Source: Streptomyces altiplanensis (GTDB lineage: Bacteria > Actinomycetota > Actinomycetes > Streptomycetales > Streptomycetaceae). Taken from it: a DNA stretch of 54,579 nucleotides. Below the pieces are notes generated by a model, which was given only the letters and a program-made list of their open reading frames with translations, did not search any database and was not told the origin of the DNA. A program made the position numbers and the translations under genes. Positions 10,340 through 21,074 of the stretch are shown here, piece after piece. Numbering within the stretch: the first letter of the stretch is position 1; each line of letters opens with the position of its first letter. The DNA lies in contig RHMC01000033.1 of NCBI GenBank assembly GCA_003719395.1, forward strand, positions 1 through 54,579, in the 5' to 3' direction.

Positions 10340-11115
10340 ATGCGCCGTACCGTCCTGCCCGCCGTCGCTGCCTCGCTGCTCGTCCCGCTGCTCGCCGCCT
10401 GTGGCGCCGAGGGCGGCGGCGGGGGCCCGCAGGCCGGTGAGAAGACGGGTACTGCCGGGATCACCGTGCTGGCCGCGGCCTCGCTCACCGATGTCTTCGA
10501 GGCGGCCGGTGCGGCGTACGAGAAGGAGCACCCCGGCACGGAGGTGACCTTCTCCTTCAACGGCTCGCAGGAACTCGCCTCCCAGGTGCGCCAGGGAGTG
10601 CCCGCCGACGCGCTGGTCACCGCCGACACCACGACCATGGACGGGCTGAAGGAGGACACCGGCGACCCGGTCGTCATCGCCAGGAACCGCCTCACCATCG
10701 CCACCGCGAAGGGCAATCCGGAGAAGATCGGCGGTCTGGAGGACCTCTCCAGGGGCGGCCTGAAGGTGGTTCTCGCGGCGCCCGAGGTGCCGGTCGGCCG
10801 CTACAGCCAGAAGATTCTGGACGGGGCGGGGGTGAAGGTGAAGCCCGTCTCCCAGGAGCCGAACGTGCGCGCGGTACTGAGCAAGGTGGAGCTGGGCGAG
10901 GCCGACGCCGGTCTGGTGTACGTGACGGACGCCGCGGCGGCCGGGGGCAAGGTCACCACGGTCGCCGTACCCGACGCGCAGAACGCGGTCGCCTCGTACC
11001 CGGCCGCGGTCCTCGACGGCTCGGAGCACAGCGAGGAGGCCTCGGACTTCGTGCGGTGGCTCACTTCCCCGAAGGCGCAGAAGCTGCTGAGCGACGCGGG
11101 TTCCAGGCGCCGTGA
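10340..11115 (+). CDS. modA: Molybdate ABC transporter substrate-binding lipoprotein ModA
   Basis: Extracytoplasmic molybdate-binding protein of about 258 residues. It has a lipoprotein signal peptide with lipobox LAAC, then the family motifs [40 protein letters not shown] and the C-terminal AASYPA-like [14 protein letters not shown] lies 6 nt before ATG 10340. A single missing base near 11101 diverts the last codons; restoring it gives DAGFQAP and a TGA that overlaps the downstream GTG by four bases, so translation is probably coupled to the permease. Confidence 0.9.
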
Positions 11116-13087
11116 GCCCGGTGAAGGGGCGTGCGCCGCTCACGCTCACGCTTCCGGCGGGGCTGGCTGTCGCCTTCCTGCTGCTCCCGCTGGCGGGGGT
11201 GCTCGCCGGCGCGCCGTGGTCGTCGCTGCCCCGGCGGCTGTCCGCGCCCGCCGTGACCGAGGCGCTCGGCCTGTCACTGGTGGTCTCCGGGTGGGCGCTG
11301 CTCCTGTCGCTCGTACTGGGCGTGCCGCTGGCCTGGCTGCTGGCGCGGGTCCCCTTCCGCGGCAAGGCGCTGGTGCGCGTTCTGGTGATGCTGCCGATGG
11401 TGCTGCCGCCGACGGTCGCCGGTGTGGCGCTCCTTCAGGGGTACGGACGGCGCGGGCTGATCGGTGAGCAGCTGTCGGACTGGTTCGGGGTGAGCCTGCC
11501 GTTCTCGGCGGCGGGGGCGGTCGTCGCGTCCGCGTTCGTCTCGATGCCGTTCCTGGTGATCAGTCTGGAGGGGGCACTGGCCGGGCTGCATCCCCGGTAC
11601 GAAGAGACGGCTGTTTCGCTCGGTGCGTCACCGCTGCGGACGTTCTTCACGGTGACCGTCCCGATGGTCGCTCCGGGACTGCTCGCGGGTGCGGCGCTGT
11701 GCTGGGCGCGGGCACTGGGCGAGTTCGGGGCGACGATCACCTTCGCCGGCAACCTGCCGGGCACCACACAGACCCTGCCGCTCCAGGTCTACCTGCTGCT
11801 GCAGAACGACCCGGACGGCGCCGTGGCGGTGTCCCTGCTGCTGCTCGCGGTGGCGACAGCGGTGTGATCGCCCTGCGGGGCCGCTGGCTGGGCCCGCAGG
11901 GCGCGGACCGCGGCGCGCCGGCGACGGCGCCGGCTCCCGAGGACGACGGCACCATCTCCGGGTGCCCTGCCTGCGGGCCCGGACGCCGTTCCCGGGAACG
12001 CGCCCTCCGCGGGTGAGGCCGGTGACGCCGGTGACCGGTCCGGCGACGTTCCCCGGTGGCCGCTGGCCGCCGAGGTCGACGGGCACGCGCGCGTGGCGCT
12101 CGAACTCGCGGGCGGCCGTACGGTCGCCGTCGTCGGCCCCAACGGGGCGGGCAAGACCACCCTCCTGCGCGCCCTCCTCGGACTCACCGACCGGGCCACC
12201 GCACTCTCCCTCCGGCTCGGTGAACAGGACGTCGCTCCGCTCCCGCCGCACCGGCGCGGCATCGCCTGGGTGCCGCAGGACGGCGCGCTGTTCCCGCACA
12301 TGACCGCCCTCGCCAACACGGCGTACGGGAGAACCTCCCAGGGCGCTTCCAGGGCACGCGCGCGCGGGGAGGCCCAGGAGTGGCTCGACCGGCTCGGCGT
12401 CGGCCACCTCGCGCACCGCAGGCCCGGCCAGCTCTCGGGGGGCCAGGCGCAGCGCGTCGCCCTCGCCCGCGCCCTCGCCGCACGCCCCCGCCTCCTCCTC
12501 CTCGACGAGCCGCTCGCCGCACTGGACCAGACGGCCAGGGCCCGCGTCCGGCACGCCCTGCGCGACCACCTCGCGGGCTTCCCCGGCGTCTGTCTGATCG
12601 TCACGCACGACCCGGTCGAGGCCGTTTCGCTGGCGGACCACGTCCTCGTACTGGAGGAGGGCGAGCCCGTGCAGTACGCCCCTCCGGCGGAGGTCGCCCG
12701 GCATCCGCGTTCCCCCTGGGTGGCCCGGATGCTCGGCCGCAACGCCTGGCCCGGCACGACGACGGCCGACCGCCTGGAGCTCCTGCGGCGGCGCACACCT
12801 GGTCGCCGCGGAACCGCTCCCCGGCGGCGCCCCGGGTCTCGCCGTCGTGGGCCCCGAGGCCGTGTCCGTACACCGGAACCGGCCCACGGGAAGCCCGCGC
12901 AACAACTGGCCGGGAACGGTCCGCGAGCTGACGGCGCACGGGAGCCGTCTGCGCGTCCTGATCGACGCCGGCCCCCGAGGTCGTCGCGGAAGTCACTCCG
13001 GCGGCGGCCGCGGAGCTGGGGCTCGCGGAGGGGGCGCGGGTGTGGGTGAGCGTGAAGGCGACGGAGGTCACCCTGGTCGCGCTCTGA
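11112..13087 (+). CDS. modBC: Molybdate transporter ModB permease fused to ModC ATPase
   Basis: The first ~250 residues are a ModB permease with TM helices and the EAA loop [21 protein letters not shown]. The ATPase follows: Walker [11 protein letters not shown] (about residue 342), LSGGQAQR (about 441), [12 protein letters not shown] and VTHDPVEA, then a C-terminal TOBE/Mop region ([20 protein letters not shown]). No usable ATG or GTG precedes the ATPase until 12093, only 14 residues before Walker A and inside the fold, so ModC must be read through from ModB. The apparent ModB stop at 11865 is removed by one base (giving [10 protein letters not shown]). Further shifts lie near 11960, 12795 and 12965. 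The fusion is inferred from this geometry. Confidence 0.75.
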
Positions 13088-13184
13088 GCCGTACCCCGGT
13101 GCGCACGGCCGACGCGGCTGCCCGTGCCGTCCCGAATGGCGCTCCCGGAGCGCACGCTCCCGCGTCCCGTCGCACGATGGGTCC

Positions 13185-14746
13185 ATGCCGACTTCCGCCG
13201 CCCCGCGTGCCGCGGCCGTTCTCACCACCGCAGCCGTTCTCGTGTCCCTCGCCGGCTGTTCCGACAGCGGCGGCCAGGGCGAGAGCGGATCCGGGAACAG
13301 GGATCTCGCCGTCCAGGAGCTGGACTGGGCGGACTGCTCCGCCCCGTCCGTCGCGGAGGGCGGCGGCGCTTCCCCGGAACCCCTCCCCGGCGGCGACGCC
13401 TGGCAGTGCGCCTTCATGGACGCCCCGCGCGACTACGCGAAGCCCGACGGCGAGACGATCGAAATCGCCCTCATCCGCGCGAAGGCCCGTGACACGGACA
13501 ACCGCATCGGCTCCCTCGTCTTCAACTTCGGCGGCCCCGGCGCTTCGGGCGTGACCGGCCTGCCCTCCCTGGCCGCGGACTACGAGCGGCTGCGCTCCCG
13601 TTACGACCTCGTCAGCTTCGACCCGCGCGCGTCGGCCGCAGTGTGGGCATCCAGTGCCTGGACGACGAGGAGCTCGACGAGTTCCACGCCCAGGACGGCA
13701 CCCCGGACGACGCCGCCGAGGAGAAGGCCTTCACCGACAGCCTCACGTCGTACACCTCCGCCTGCGAGGAGAACTCGGGCGACGAGCTCCCGTACGTCGG
13801 CACCACCGACGCCGCTCGCGACATGGACCTGATGAGGCAGGTCCTCGGCGACGACAAGCTGCACTACTTCGGCATCTCGTACGGCACCGAACTGGGCGGC
13901 GTCTACGCGCACCTCTTCCCCGAGAACGTCGGCAGGGCGGTCTTCGACGCCGTCGTCGATCCCACCCAGTCCTCCGAGCAGAGCTCGCTCGGCCAGGCCA
14001 AGGGGTTCCAGCTCGCCCTGGACAACTTCGCCGAGGACTGCGTCGAACGCGGTGACGCGTGCGCGCTGCCCGGCGGTTCCGTGGAGGAGATCGAGGACTT
14101 CGTCGCCGGCCTCCTCCAGAGACTCGACAAGAAGCCCGTCAAGGGCATCGGCGACCGCGAGCTGACGCAGAGCCACGCCGCCAACGGGATCCTCCAGGCC
14201 CTCTACTCCAAGGAGTACTGGAAGTACCTGGAGCAGGGCCTCGACGAGGCGGACGGCGGCAGCGGCGAGCTTCTGCTCACCCTCTCCGACTCCATGAACG
14301 GCCGCAGCCCCGACGGTTCGTACAGCAATATCGGCGCCGCCGGCGCCGCCATCGGCTGCGTGGACAACAAGGCGCGTCACGACATGGCGCATGCCAAGGC
14401 GAAGCTCCCCGAGTTCCGCAAGGCCTCACCCGTCCTCGGCGACTTCCTGGGCTGGGGCCTGATGGGCTGCTCCGAGTGGCCGGTGCCCGGCGAGTCGGAC
14501 ACCCCCGACGTGAGCGCGCCCGGCTCGGCCCCCATCGTCGTCATCGGCAACACCGGCGACCCGGCGACACCCTACGAGGGCGCGAAGAAGATGGCCGGCG
14601 AGCTGGGTGAAGGCGTCGGCATCGAGCTGACGTACAAGGGCCAGGGGCACGGCGCGTACAACAGCGGCGACCAGTGCGTGCAGAGAGCGGTGGACGCGTA
14701 CCTGCTGAGGGGCAAGGTCCCGGCCGCCGGGACCGTCTGCCCGTAA
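13185..14746 (+). CDS. Secreted tripeptidyl aminopeptidase-like alpha/beta hydrolase lipoprotein (SlpD/SlpE type)
   Basis: About 520 residues with an N-terminal lipoprotein signal (VSLAGC). The alpha/beta-hydrolase core shows LVFNFGGPGASG (oxyanion region), the nucleophile elbow GISYGTELGG, an acid in GNTGDPATPYEGA and a base in GQGHGAYNSGDQC; the last part is the TAP-like C-terminal domain. It probably cleaves N-terminal peptides outside the membrane. A base is missing near 13630 (DPRGVGRSVGIQC after repair). The start at ATG 13185 has only a weak upstream GATGGG. It is the first of two tandem paralogues. Confidence 0.85.
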
Positions 14747-14836
14747 GCCTGCCGGCGGTTCCGTCGGTGGTCCTGGCGGGGGTCCTCTCAGGGGTCCTGT
14801 CAGTGGCTCCGCCTAGGATGACGAATCCGCTTTCGG

Positions 14837-16452
14837 ATGCCGGTGTCTGTGGGGGTCGTGGTGGCGCATCTTGTACGGGCAGTCGCCCTGACGGCCGCCG
14901 TGCTGCTCACGGCGGGAGCCGCCACCGGCTGCGGCAGCGGCTCCACCGGCGACGGGGACAAGTCCCCCACGCCCGCGACGGCCACCTCCACCGCCCCGCG
15001 GGGCGGCCACGACGACGGCGAGCAGCCCGCCCTCCCCGCCGTCGCTCACCGGCAGCAGCTCGACTGGAAGCGGTGCGCCGCGCCCCGCAAGGCGGCCGGC
15101 AGCGCCGCCCGGGTCCCCGGCGGCGACTGGCAGTGCGCCACCCTCACCGCCCCGCTGGACTACCGCAAGCCGGACGGCGGGGCGATCGGCATCGCGCTGC
15201 CCGCTCCAAGGCCACCGACGGCGACCGGCGCATCGGTTCGCTCCTGTTCAACTTCGGCGGGCCCGGCGGCTCCGGCGTGGCGGGGCTGCCCGGTGCGGCA
15301 CCGGCGTTCGACGCCCTGCACGCCCGCTACGACCTGGTCAGTTTCGACCCGCGCGGCGTCGCGGAGAGCTCTGCCGTCGTCTGCCAGGACGACAAGCAGG
15401 CCGAGGCCTCCTTCCGGCTGGACTCCACCCCCGACACCCCCGCCGAGGAGAAGGCCTACCTCGACGACTCGGCCGCCTTCGGCGCGGGCTGCGCCAGGCG
15501 TTCCGGAAAGGTCCTGCCGTACGTCGGCACGAGCAGCGCCGCCCGCGACATGGACCTAATCCGCCATGTCCTCGGCGACAAGAAGCTGAACTACTTCGGC
15601 TTCTCCTACGGCACGGAGCTGGGCGGCACCTACGCCCACCTGTTCCCGGAGAACGTCGGCCGCATGGCGCTGGACGCGGTCGTCGACCCGTCCGCGGACT
15701 TCGTCCGCCACGCGCGCAACCAGGCCCTGGGCTTCCAGCGCGCGCTGGAGAACTACTTCAGGAGCACCGGCACCACGGCAGAGGCGGGTACCGCGCGCGT
15801 CGTACGACTGCTCGACCGGCTCGACAAGGAGCAGCTGCCCACCGGCACCGGCCGCCCGCTCACGCAGAGCCTCGCGGTCACCGGCATCATCGCCCCGCTG
15901 TACGGCGAGGACGGCTGGCCGGCACTGACCAAGGCCCTGCGCGAAGCCGAGAACGACGACGGCACGGCGCTGCTGACGCTCGCCGAGTCGTACAACGACC
16001 GGGACGAGGGCGGGCGTTACGGCACGGCGCACCACGCCCAGCGCGCCATCTCCTGCGCCGACGCCAAGGGACGTGTGAGCGGCGAGCGGGTCAGAGCGGT
16101 CCACCTGGCCGACTTCCGGAAGGTCTCCCCCGTCTTCGGCCCGTACCTCGCCTGGGACCTGGCCGGCTGGTGCGCCTCCTGGCCGGTCGACGGGGAGCAC
16201 GAGACCCCGGAGGTCGGCGCGGAGGGCGCGGCTCCCGTCCTCGTCATCGGCGGCAGGGGCGACCCGGCCACGCCGTACGAGGGTTCGCTGCGGATGGTCG
16301 AGGAGTTGGGCAAGGGCGTCGGCGTGCAGATCACGTACGAGGGCGAGGGCCACGGCGCGTACCTGACGGCCAACGGATGCATAGCGCGCGCCGTCGACCC
16401 GTACTTCCTGGACGGCAAGGTCCCGGCGAACGGCACCACCTGCGCCGCGTGA
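14837..16452 (+). CDS. Second secreted TAP-like alpha/beta hydrolase lipoprotein, tandem paralogue
   Basis: About 538 residues, closely similar to the preceding gene across LLFNFGGPGGSG, the GFSYGTELGGTYAHLFPENVGR elbow region, GRGDPATPYEGS and GEGHGAYLTANGC. The N-terminus ends in a putative lipobox (ATGC) followed by a Ser/Thr/Gly-rich spacer. One frameshift lies near 15205, between the IGIALPA and RSKATDGDRR portions. A TAGGAT box at 14814-14819 could start transcription about 10 nt before ATG 14837. It ends before a strong bidirectional terminator. The two genes probably arose by local duplication. Confidence 0.85.
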
Positions 16453-16545
16453 CCAGCAGCCGTGCGAAGCGCCGGCCCCGGTACGGAACGGATGCGGCGG
16501 ATGAGGCGGACGCGCAGGATCCGGCTCGCACCGACGGGCAGGAAA

Positions 16546-16588
16546 GGAAGGGGCCGCCCCGCACGTCATGTGCGGGGCGGCCCCTTCC
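16546..16588. terminator. Bidirectional terminator between peptidase gene and moeZ
   Basis: A perfect 19-bp stem (GGAAGGGGCCGCCCCGCAC and its complement) with a 5-nt loop GTCAT lies between two convergent genes. There is no T-tract, which is common for high-GC actinobacterial terminators. Confidence 0.85.
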
Positions 16589-16626
16589 TGCCTGCGTACA
16601 GCGAATTGCCCGCGTACAGCGAAGGC

Positions 16627-17805
16627 CTAGTAGATCGGCTTCTCCGGCTCGATCTGGTTGACCCAGCCGATGACGCCGCCACCGACATGCACCGCGTCCG
16701 CGAAGCCCGCGGACTTGAGCACCGCGAGGACCTCCGCACTGCGGACACCCGTCTTGCAGTGCAGGACGATGCGCTTGTCCTGCGGCATGTCCTGGAGGGC
16801 GGCGCCCATCAGGAACTCGTTCTTGGGGATCAGCCGCGCGCCGGGGATGGAGACGATCTCGTACTCGTTCGGCTCGCGGACGTCGATGATCTCGATCTTC
16901 TCGTCGGCGTCGATCCACTCCTTGAGCTGCTTGGGAGTGATCGTGGAGCCGAGCGCCGCCTCCTGCGCCTCCTCGGACACGACGCCGCAGAAGGCCTCGT
17001 AGTCGATGAGCTCGGTGACGGTCGGGTTCTCGCCGCAGACCGCGCAGTCCGGGTCCTTGCGGACCTTGACCTGGCGGTACTGCATCTCCAGGGCGTCGTA
17101 GATCATCAGCCGGCCGACCAGCGGGTCGCCCACGCCGGCCAGGAGCTTGATCGCCTCGGTGACCTGGATGGAGCCGATGGACGCGCAGAGCACGCCCAGC
17201 ACGCCGCCCTCGGCGCAGGACGGGACCATGCCCGGCGGCGGGGGCTCGGGGTAGAGGCAGCGGTAGCAGGGGCCGTGCTCCGACCAGAACACGGACGCCT
17301 GGCCGTCGAAGCGGTAGATCGAGCCCCAGACGTACGGCTTGTTCAGGAGCACGCACGCGTCGTTGACCAGGTAGCGGGTCGCGAAGTTGTCGGTGCCGTC
17401 GACGATCAGGTCGTACTGGGAGAAGATCTCCATCACGTTCTCGGCTTCGAGCCGCTCTTCGTGAAGGACCACATTCACGTAGGGGTTGATGCCGAGGACC
17501 GAGTCGCGGGCGGACTCGGCCTTCGAGCGGCCGATGTCGGCCTGGCTGTGGATGATCTGGCGCTGCAGGTTCGACTCGTCGACCTCGTCGAACTCCACGA
17601 TGCCGAGCGTTCCCACGCCGGCGGCCGCGAGGTACATCAGCGCGGGCGAACCCAGGCCACCGGCGCCCACGGCGAGCACCTTGGCGTTCTTCAGCCGCTT
17701 CTGCCCGTCCATCCCGACATCCGGGATGATCAGGTGGCGGGAGTACCGGCGAACCTCGTCGACAGTGAGCTCGGCAGCGGGCTCGACCAGGGGTGGCAGC
17801 GACAC
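16627..17805 (-). CDS. moeZ: MoeZ/MoeB-type adenylyltransferase-sulfurtransferase (ThiF + rhodanese)
   Basis: 392 residues, intact. The ThiF/E1-like domain has GAGGLGSPALMYLAAAGVG, RQIIHSQADIGRSK and VDGTDNFATRYL; zinc cysteines are CYRC and CAVC. The C-terminal rhodanese domain has active-site loop HCKTGVRS. The enzyme adenylates the Gly-Gly end of small sulfur-carrier proteins (MoaD, ThiS or CysO type) and loads sulfur for molybdopterin, thiamin, cysteine and some thio-natural products. Start GTG with GGAG 6 nt upstream. In mycobacteria moeZ lies next to the DUF3152 gene; here the glycan cassette separates them. Confidence 0.95.
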   Translation of the reverse strand: MSLPPLVEPAAELTVDEVRRYSRHLIIPDVGMDGQKRLKNAKVLAVGAGGLGSPALMYLAAAGVGTLGIVEFDEVDESNLQRQIIHSQADIGRSKAESARDSVLGINPYVNVVLHEERLEAENVMEIFSQYDLIVDGTDNFATRYLVNDACVLLNKPYVWGSIYRFDGQASVFWSEHGPCYRCLYPEPPPPGMVPSCAEGGVLGVLCASIGSIQVTEAIKLLAGVGDPLVGRLMIYDALEMQYRQVKVRKDPDCAVCGENPTVTELIDYEAFCGVVSEEAQEAALGSTITPKQLKEWIDADEKIEIIDVREPNEYEIVSIPGARLIPKNEFLMGAALQDMPQDKRIVLHCKTGVRSAEVLAVLKSAGFADAVHVGGGVIGWVNQIEPEKPIY

Positions 17806-17868
17806 GGGGACTCCGTAGGTCGGTCAATCAGTACGGTTGTTCTCCGCGTAACACTGCCACGCCCCTCC

Positions 17869-18624
17869 TCATTCCGAGACACCCGGTCCGATCCGCGAGA
17901 CGATTTCGTCCCAGTAACCGGGCAGTGTCTCGAATGGATCGTTTTGTCCTTCAGGGTCGCTGCGGTCGGTCAGGAAGACCGTCCCCGCGCCCTGCCAGCG
18001 GGCGATCCGCACGGCCTCCTCCAGGTGCATGCGCGGCAGGCCGTGCACCAGATGGCAGAAGCGCTCGGGCGGATGGTCCGCGGTCCATTCCGCCACCTGT
18101 GACCAGCGGTAGTCCGCCCACGGCCCCGAGAACGTCACCAGCTGGTCGGCGGTCTCCGCGTAGCCCGGGTGCGGGTGCGTGCCGTGGCCGAGGACCAGGT
18201 GGCCGCCGCCGTCGGCCAGCGCGGACAGCGCGGCGCCGAGGCGCCGCACCCCGGGGAGCTCTGTCCGGTCGGTGGGACAGCGGTCCAGATAGAAGCCGTC
18301 GACCCGGTACCAGTCGCGGAACCGGTGCGCGTCGGAGACGAGTTCGTCGAAAGGTCTCGCTCCGTACACCGCGTCGAGCCGGCCCAGCACCCTGACACCG
18401 GCGTTGCGGATGCGGCCCGCGGCCTCCAGGCAGTGCGGGTCGGGACGGGCGCCCGGGCCGTTGGAGACGCTGAGCACCACCCAGTGCAAGGGGGCCCCCG
18501 GGCGGGTGAGTTCGGCCCATTCGACCGGAGCGACGAGTGGGTGGGCGTAGCCGGGGACCCCGAAGCCCATGCGGTCGGCGGCGGTCGCGGCCTGCCGCGG
18601 CCGGGGCGTGGTCAGATGCGGCAC
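17869..18624 (-). CDS. Spherulin-4-like protein, candidate TIM-barrel glycoside hydrolase
   Basis: 251 residues with no signal peptide. FGVPGYAHPLVAPVEWAEL, VVLSVSNGPGA, VRVLGRLDAVYGARP, WYRVDGFYLDRCPT and HLVLGHGTHPHPGY resemble the spherulin-4 family, which belongs to the same broad TIM-barrel group as the GH114 and PelA hydrolase domains. The acidic residue in DGFYLD sits where such folds place catalytic groups. GTG 18624 lies within the last codons of the upstream SDR gene, so translation is probably coupled. It is the last gene of the four-gene cassette. Catalytic activity is inferred, not seen. Confidence 0.7.
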   Translation of the reverse strand: MPHLTTPRPRQAATAADRMGFGVPGYAHPLVAPVEWAELTRPGAPLHWVVLSVSNGPGARPDPHCLEAAGRIRNAGVRVLGRLDAVYGARPFDELVSDAHRFRDWYRVDGFYLDRCPTDRTELPGVRRLGAALSALADGGGHLVLGHGTHPHPGYAETADQLVTFSGPWADYRWSQVAEWTADHPPERFCHLVHGLPRMHLEEAVRIARWQGAGTVFLTDRSDPEGQNDPFETLPGYWDEIVSRIGPGVSE

Positions 18625-19624
18625 GCGGCCTCCATCCAGATCTCGGCGAGCGACTCCTCCAGGTTGATCCGGGGACGCCAGCCGAGCCGGTCGCGCGCGG
18701 TGCGCACATCGGCCTGCTGCCAGCTGCCGCAGCCGTCCGGGTACGGGTACGGGGCTCCCAGGTGCTCCGGGGCCATCTCGCCGCGCGGTGCGCCCACCGA
18801 GGCGAGCACGCCGCCCACCCCCCCCGTTGCGCGCCGCGCCGACGCGCTGCCCGCGGCGTAACCGGGAGGGGTCGTCGAGCTCGTGCAGGGCACCGCCGTA
18901 GCCCGCGACCCTGGCCAGGACCGCGGCGGCGTCCCGCAGCCGGACCGCGCGGCCGGTGCCGATGTTGATGGCGCCCTGCGCGGCGGAGAGGGAGGCGGCG
19001 TGCACGGCGCGCACCGCGTCGCGCACGTCGACGAAGTCGCGCTGCACGCCGAGGCCGCCGAGCTTCAGCTCGCCGTCCCCGGACTGCATCGCGCGGCGCA
19101 TCGCCTCGGCGAGCCGGCCGAGCGGCGAGCCGGCGGGCGTACCGGGCCCGACCGGTGAGAAGACCCGGAGCACGACGGCGTCGAGCCCGGAGCCGAGCAC
19201 CAGCTCGGTGGCGGCGAGCTTGCTCACGCCGTACGGGCCGCCGGGGCGGGGTACGGCGTCCTCGGCGGTGGACGAACCCGGCTGCGAGGGCCCGTACTCG
19301 GCGGCGCACCCCAGCTGCACGAGCCGCGCCCCGCAGCCGCTGCGGCGCAGGGCCTCGCAGACGGTGGCGACGGCGACGGTGTTCTGCCGGGTCAGGTCGC
19401 GGGCGCCGCCGCGGGTGGCGCCCGCGCAGTTGATGACGACTCCGGGGTGGACGGCGTTCAGGAAGCGGGTCAGCGCACCGGGGCTGCCGGTGGCGAGGTC
19501 GAACCGTACGTCGGCGTCGTCCGCCGCGCCCGAGGGCGGTGAGCTGCACGGCCGGGTCGGTGAGCAGCCGGTCGGCGACGAAGCGGCCGAGATATCCGTT
19601 GGCACCCAGCAGCAGGACCCTCAT
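18612..19624 (-). CDS. NAD-dependent epimerase/dehydratase family protein (SDR), probable sugar-nucleotide enzyme
   Basis: About 337 residues. Rossmann start MRVLLLGANGYLGRFVADRL, then NCAGATRGG, the catalytic Ser/Tyr/Lys region ending GGPYGVSKLAATE, and RVFSPVGPG; the C-terminal VRTARDRLGWRPRINLEESL is typical of extended SDRs acting on UDP- or GDP-sugars. Frameshifts lie near 19530 and 18830. GAGGGG precedes ATG 19624. In the cassette it may supply an epimerised sugar nucleotide to the glycosyltransferase, a role like the PelX C4-epimerase; substrate unknown. Confidence 0.8.
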
Positions 19625-19783
19625 CGCGCGTCCCCTCGGTGCCGACCGGCTGATGCTGGGGGTTGGGGGGTCATGATCACGTTCTCCTTCGGGGATGTTT
19701 CGGTGAGTGCTGCGGTGTACGCCCGCGACGTCGGATCCGCGGGAGGCGGTGACGATGGCGGAGGTGGTGGCGGATCTGTGCGG

Positions 19784-20978
19784 TCAGTGCGGACCCTGCG
19801 GGCCGGACGCGTCGGATGCGTCGGATGCGTCGGATGCGTCAGGCGTGCCGGGTCCGGGCGCGTGGGCGGAGGCGCGGGAGAGCGCCGCCGTGGCGTGGAC
19901 GAGCAGGGCGAGCGCGGCCAGGGCGCAGGCGACCGCCGGGACGGCGCCCGCGCCGCCGGTCTCCACGAGCACCTCGACGGGCCGGGCGAGGAAGCCGCAA
20001 CCGGGCAGGCGCGCGGCGAGTACGGCGGAAAGCGCGGCGATCTGCACGGCGGACGCGGCGGCGAGCCCGGTGGATGCGGGCCTGGAGAAGCCGTGGACGG
20101 TGAGCAGGCGGGCGAGGAAGAGGAGCGCGCCGAGGGTGACGCCGGACGCCGGAGCGGCCCACCCGCTGCCGCCGGTCACGCTTCCCGCCCCGATGTGGAG
20201 GCAGAGGAGCACGCCCACGAACAGTCCGGTGACGCCGAGCACGAGGGGCCGGGCCGCCGCCGCGAACTCCTCGGTGCCACGGCTCGTGGCGAGTCTGCGC
20301 CGGGCCCGTACGGCGATGAGGTGCGCGCACCAGGCCGCGGGGGCCAGCGCCACGGCAAGGGTCACCAGCGTCGTCGTCGCCACCGGCCAGGGCCCTTCGA
20401 GGCCGGGACCGGGGCCGCCCGTCGACGAGCCGGCCGAGCAGTCCGTCGCCGAAGACGGCGTATCCGAGCAGCCAGCACACCCACAGGCGCGCGGCGGGCA
20501 CCGTGCGCCCCTCGGCGCGCAGGGGCCCGTGGCGCAGGCACAGGACGAGCGTGACCGCGGCGACCAGAGCCCCGGTCGCACCGACCGCGAACTCCGCCTG
20601 TCCGTGAGTCAGTTCGAGCCCCGCAGCGGTGAGGACGCAGGCGACGCCGGGCAGCAGCGCGTACGCGATCCAGCCGGCGCGCGCGGGTGACTCGGGCGCC
20701 AGGGGCTCCCGGACGCTGTCACCGGCGCGCGGCACGCGTGCGTACAGCTCCTCGGCGAGCGCGAAGACGTCCCGGTGGCGGAAGTGCGCGGCGGTCCTGT
20801 CGGTCACCCCGTGCGCTTCGAGGCCGGCGGCGATCTCCAGTGGGTCGACGGCCCGTTCGCAGAGCTCCCGGTGCCGGTGCATGAGCGCCCGCACGGGGTC
20901 GGCGGGTCCGCGGCGCGGCGAGGGGCTCCCCGAGCTCCCGGTGCGACCGGGGGCAGCCGGCGCACGGGATGCGCTCAT
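19784..20978 (-). CDS. Multi-TM membrane protein of the glycan cassette, function unknown
   Basis: About 398 residues. The N-terminal ~85 residues are soluble (ALMHRHRELCERAVDPLEIA, a helical segment). About eight hydrophobic helices follow, e.g. WIAYALLPGVACVLTAAGLE, LWVCWLLGYAVFGDGLLGRL and RPLVLGVTGLFVGVLLCLHI. The tail is a low-complexity Asp-Ala-Ser repeat. GGGAGG lies 7 nt before ATG 20978. One frameshift near 20410. I cannot assign a family; from its place between a PelF-like transferase and an SDR it could be the exporter or flippase, though PelG has more helices. Confidence 0.6.
19809..19840. repeat. 9-bp tandem repeat encoding Asp-Ala-Ser
   Basis: Three and a half copies of GCGTCGGAT. 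On the minus strand they encode PDASDASDASDAS just before the stop of the membrane-protein gene. Confidence 0.85.
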
Positions 20979-21074
20979 CGGCGTGCCTCCCGCTCCGACG
21001 GTCGCGGCTGCCGTCGCTGCTGCGGCTGCGTCGCGGTCGCGGGGGATCTCGCCGGTTCCTGCCGACTGCGCGGC

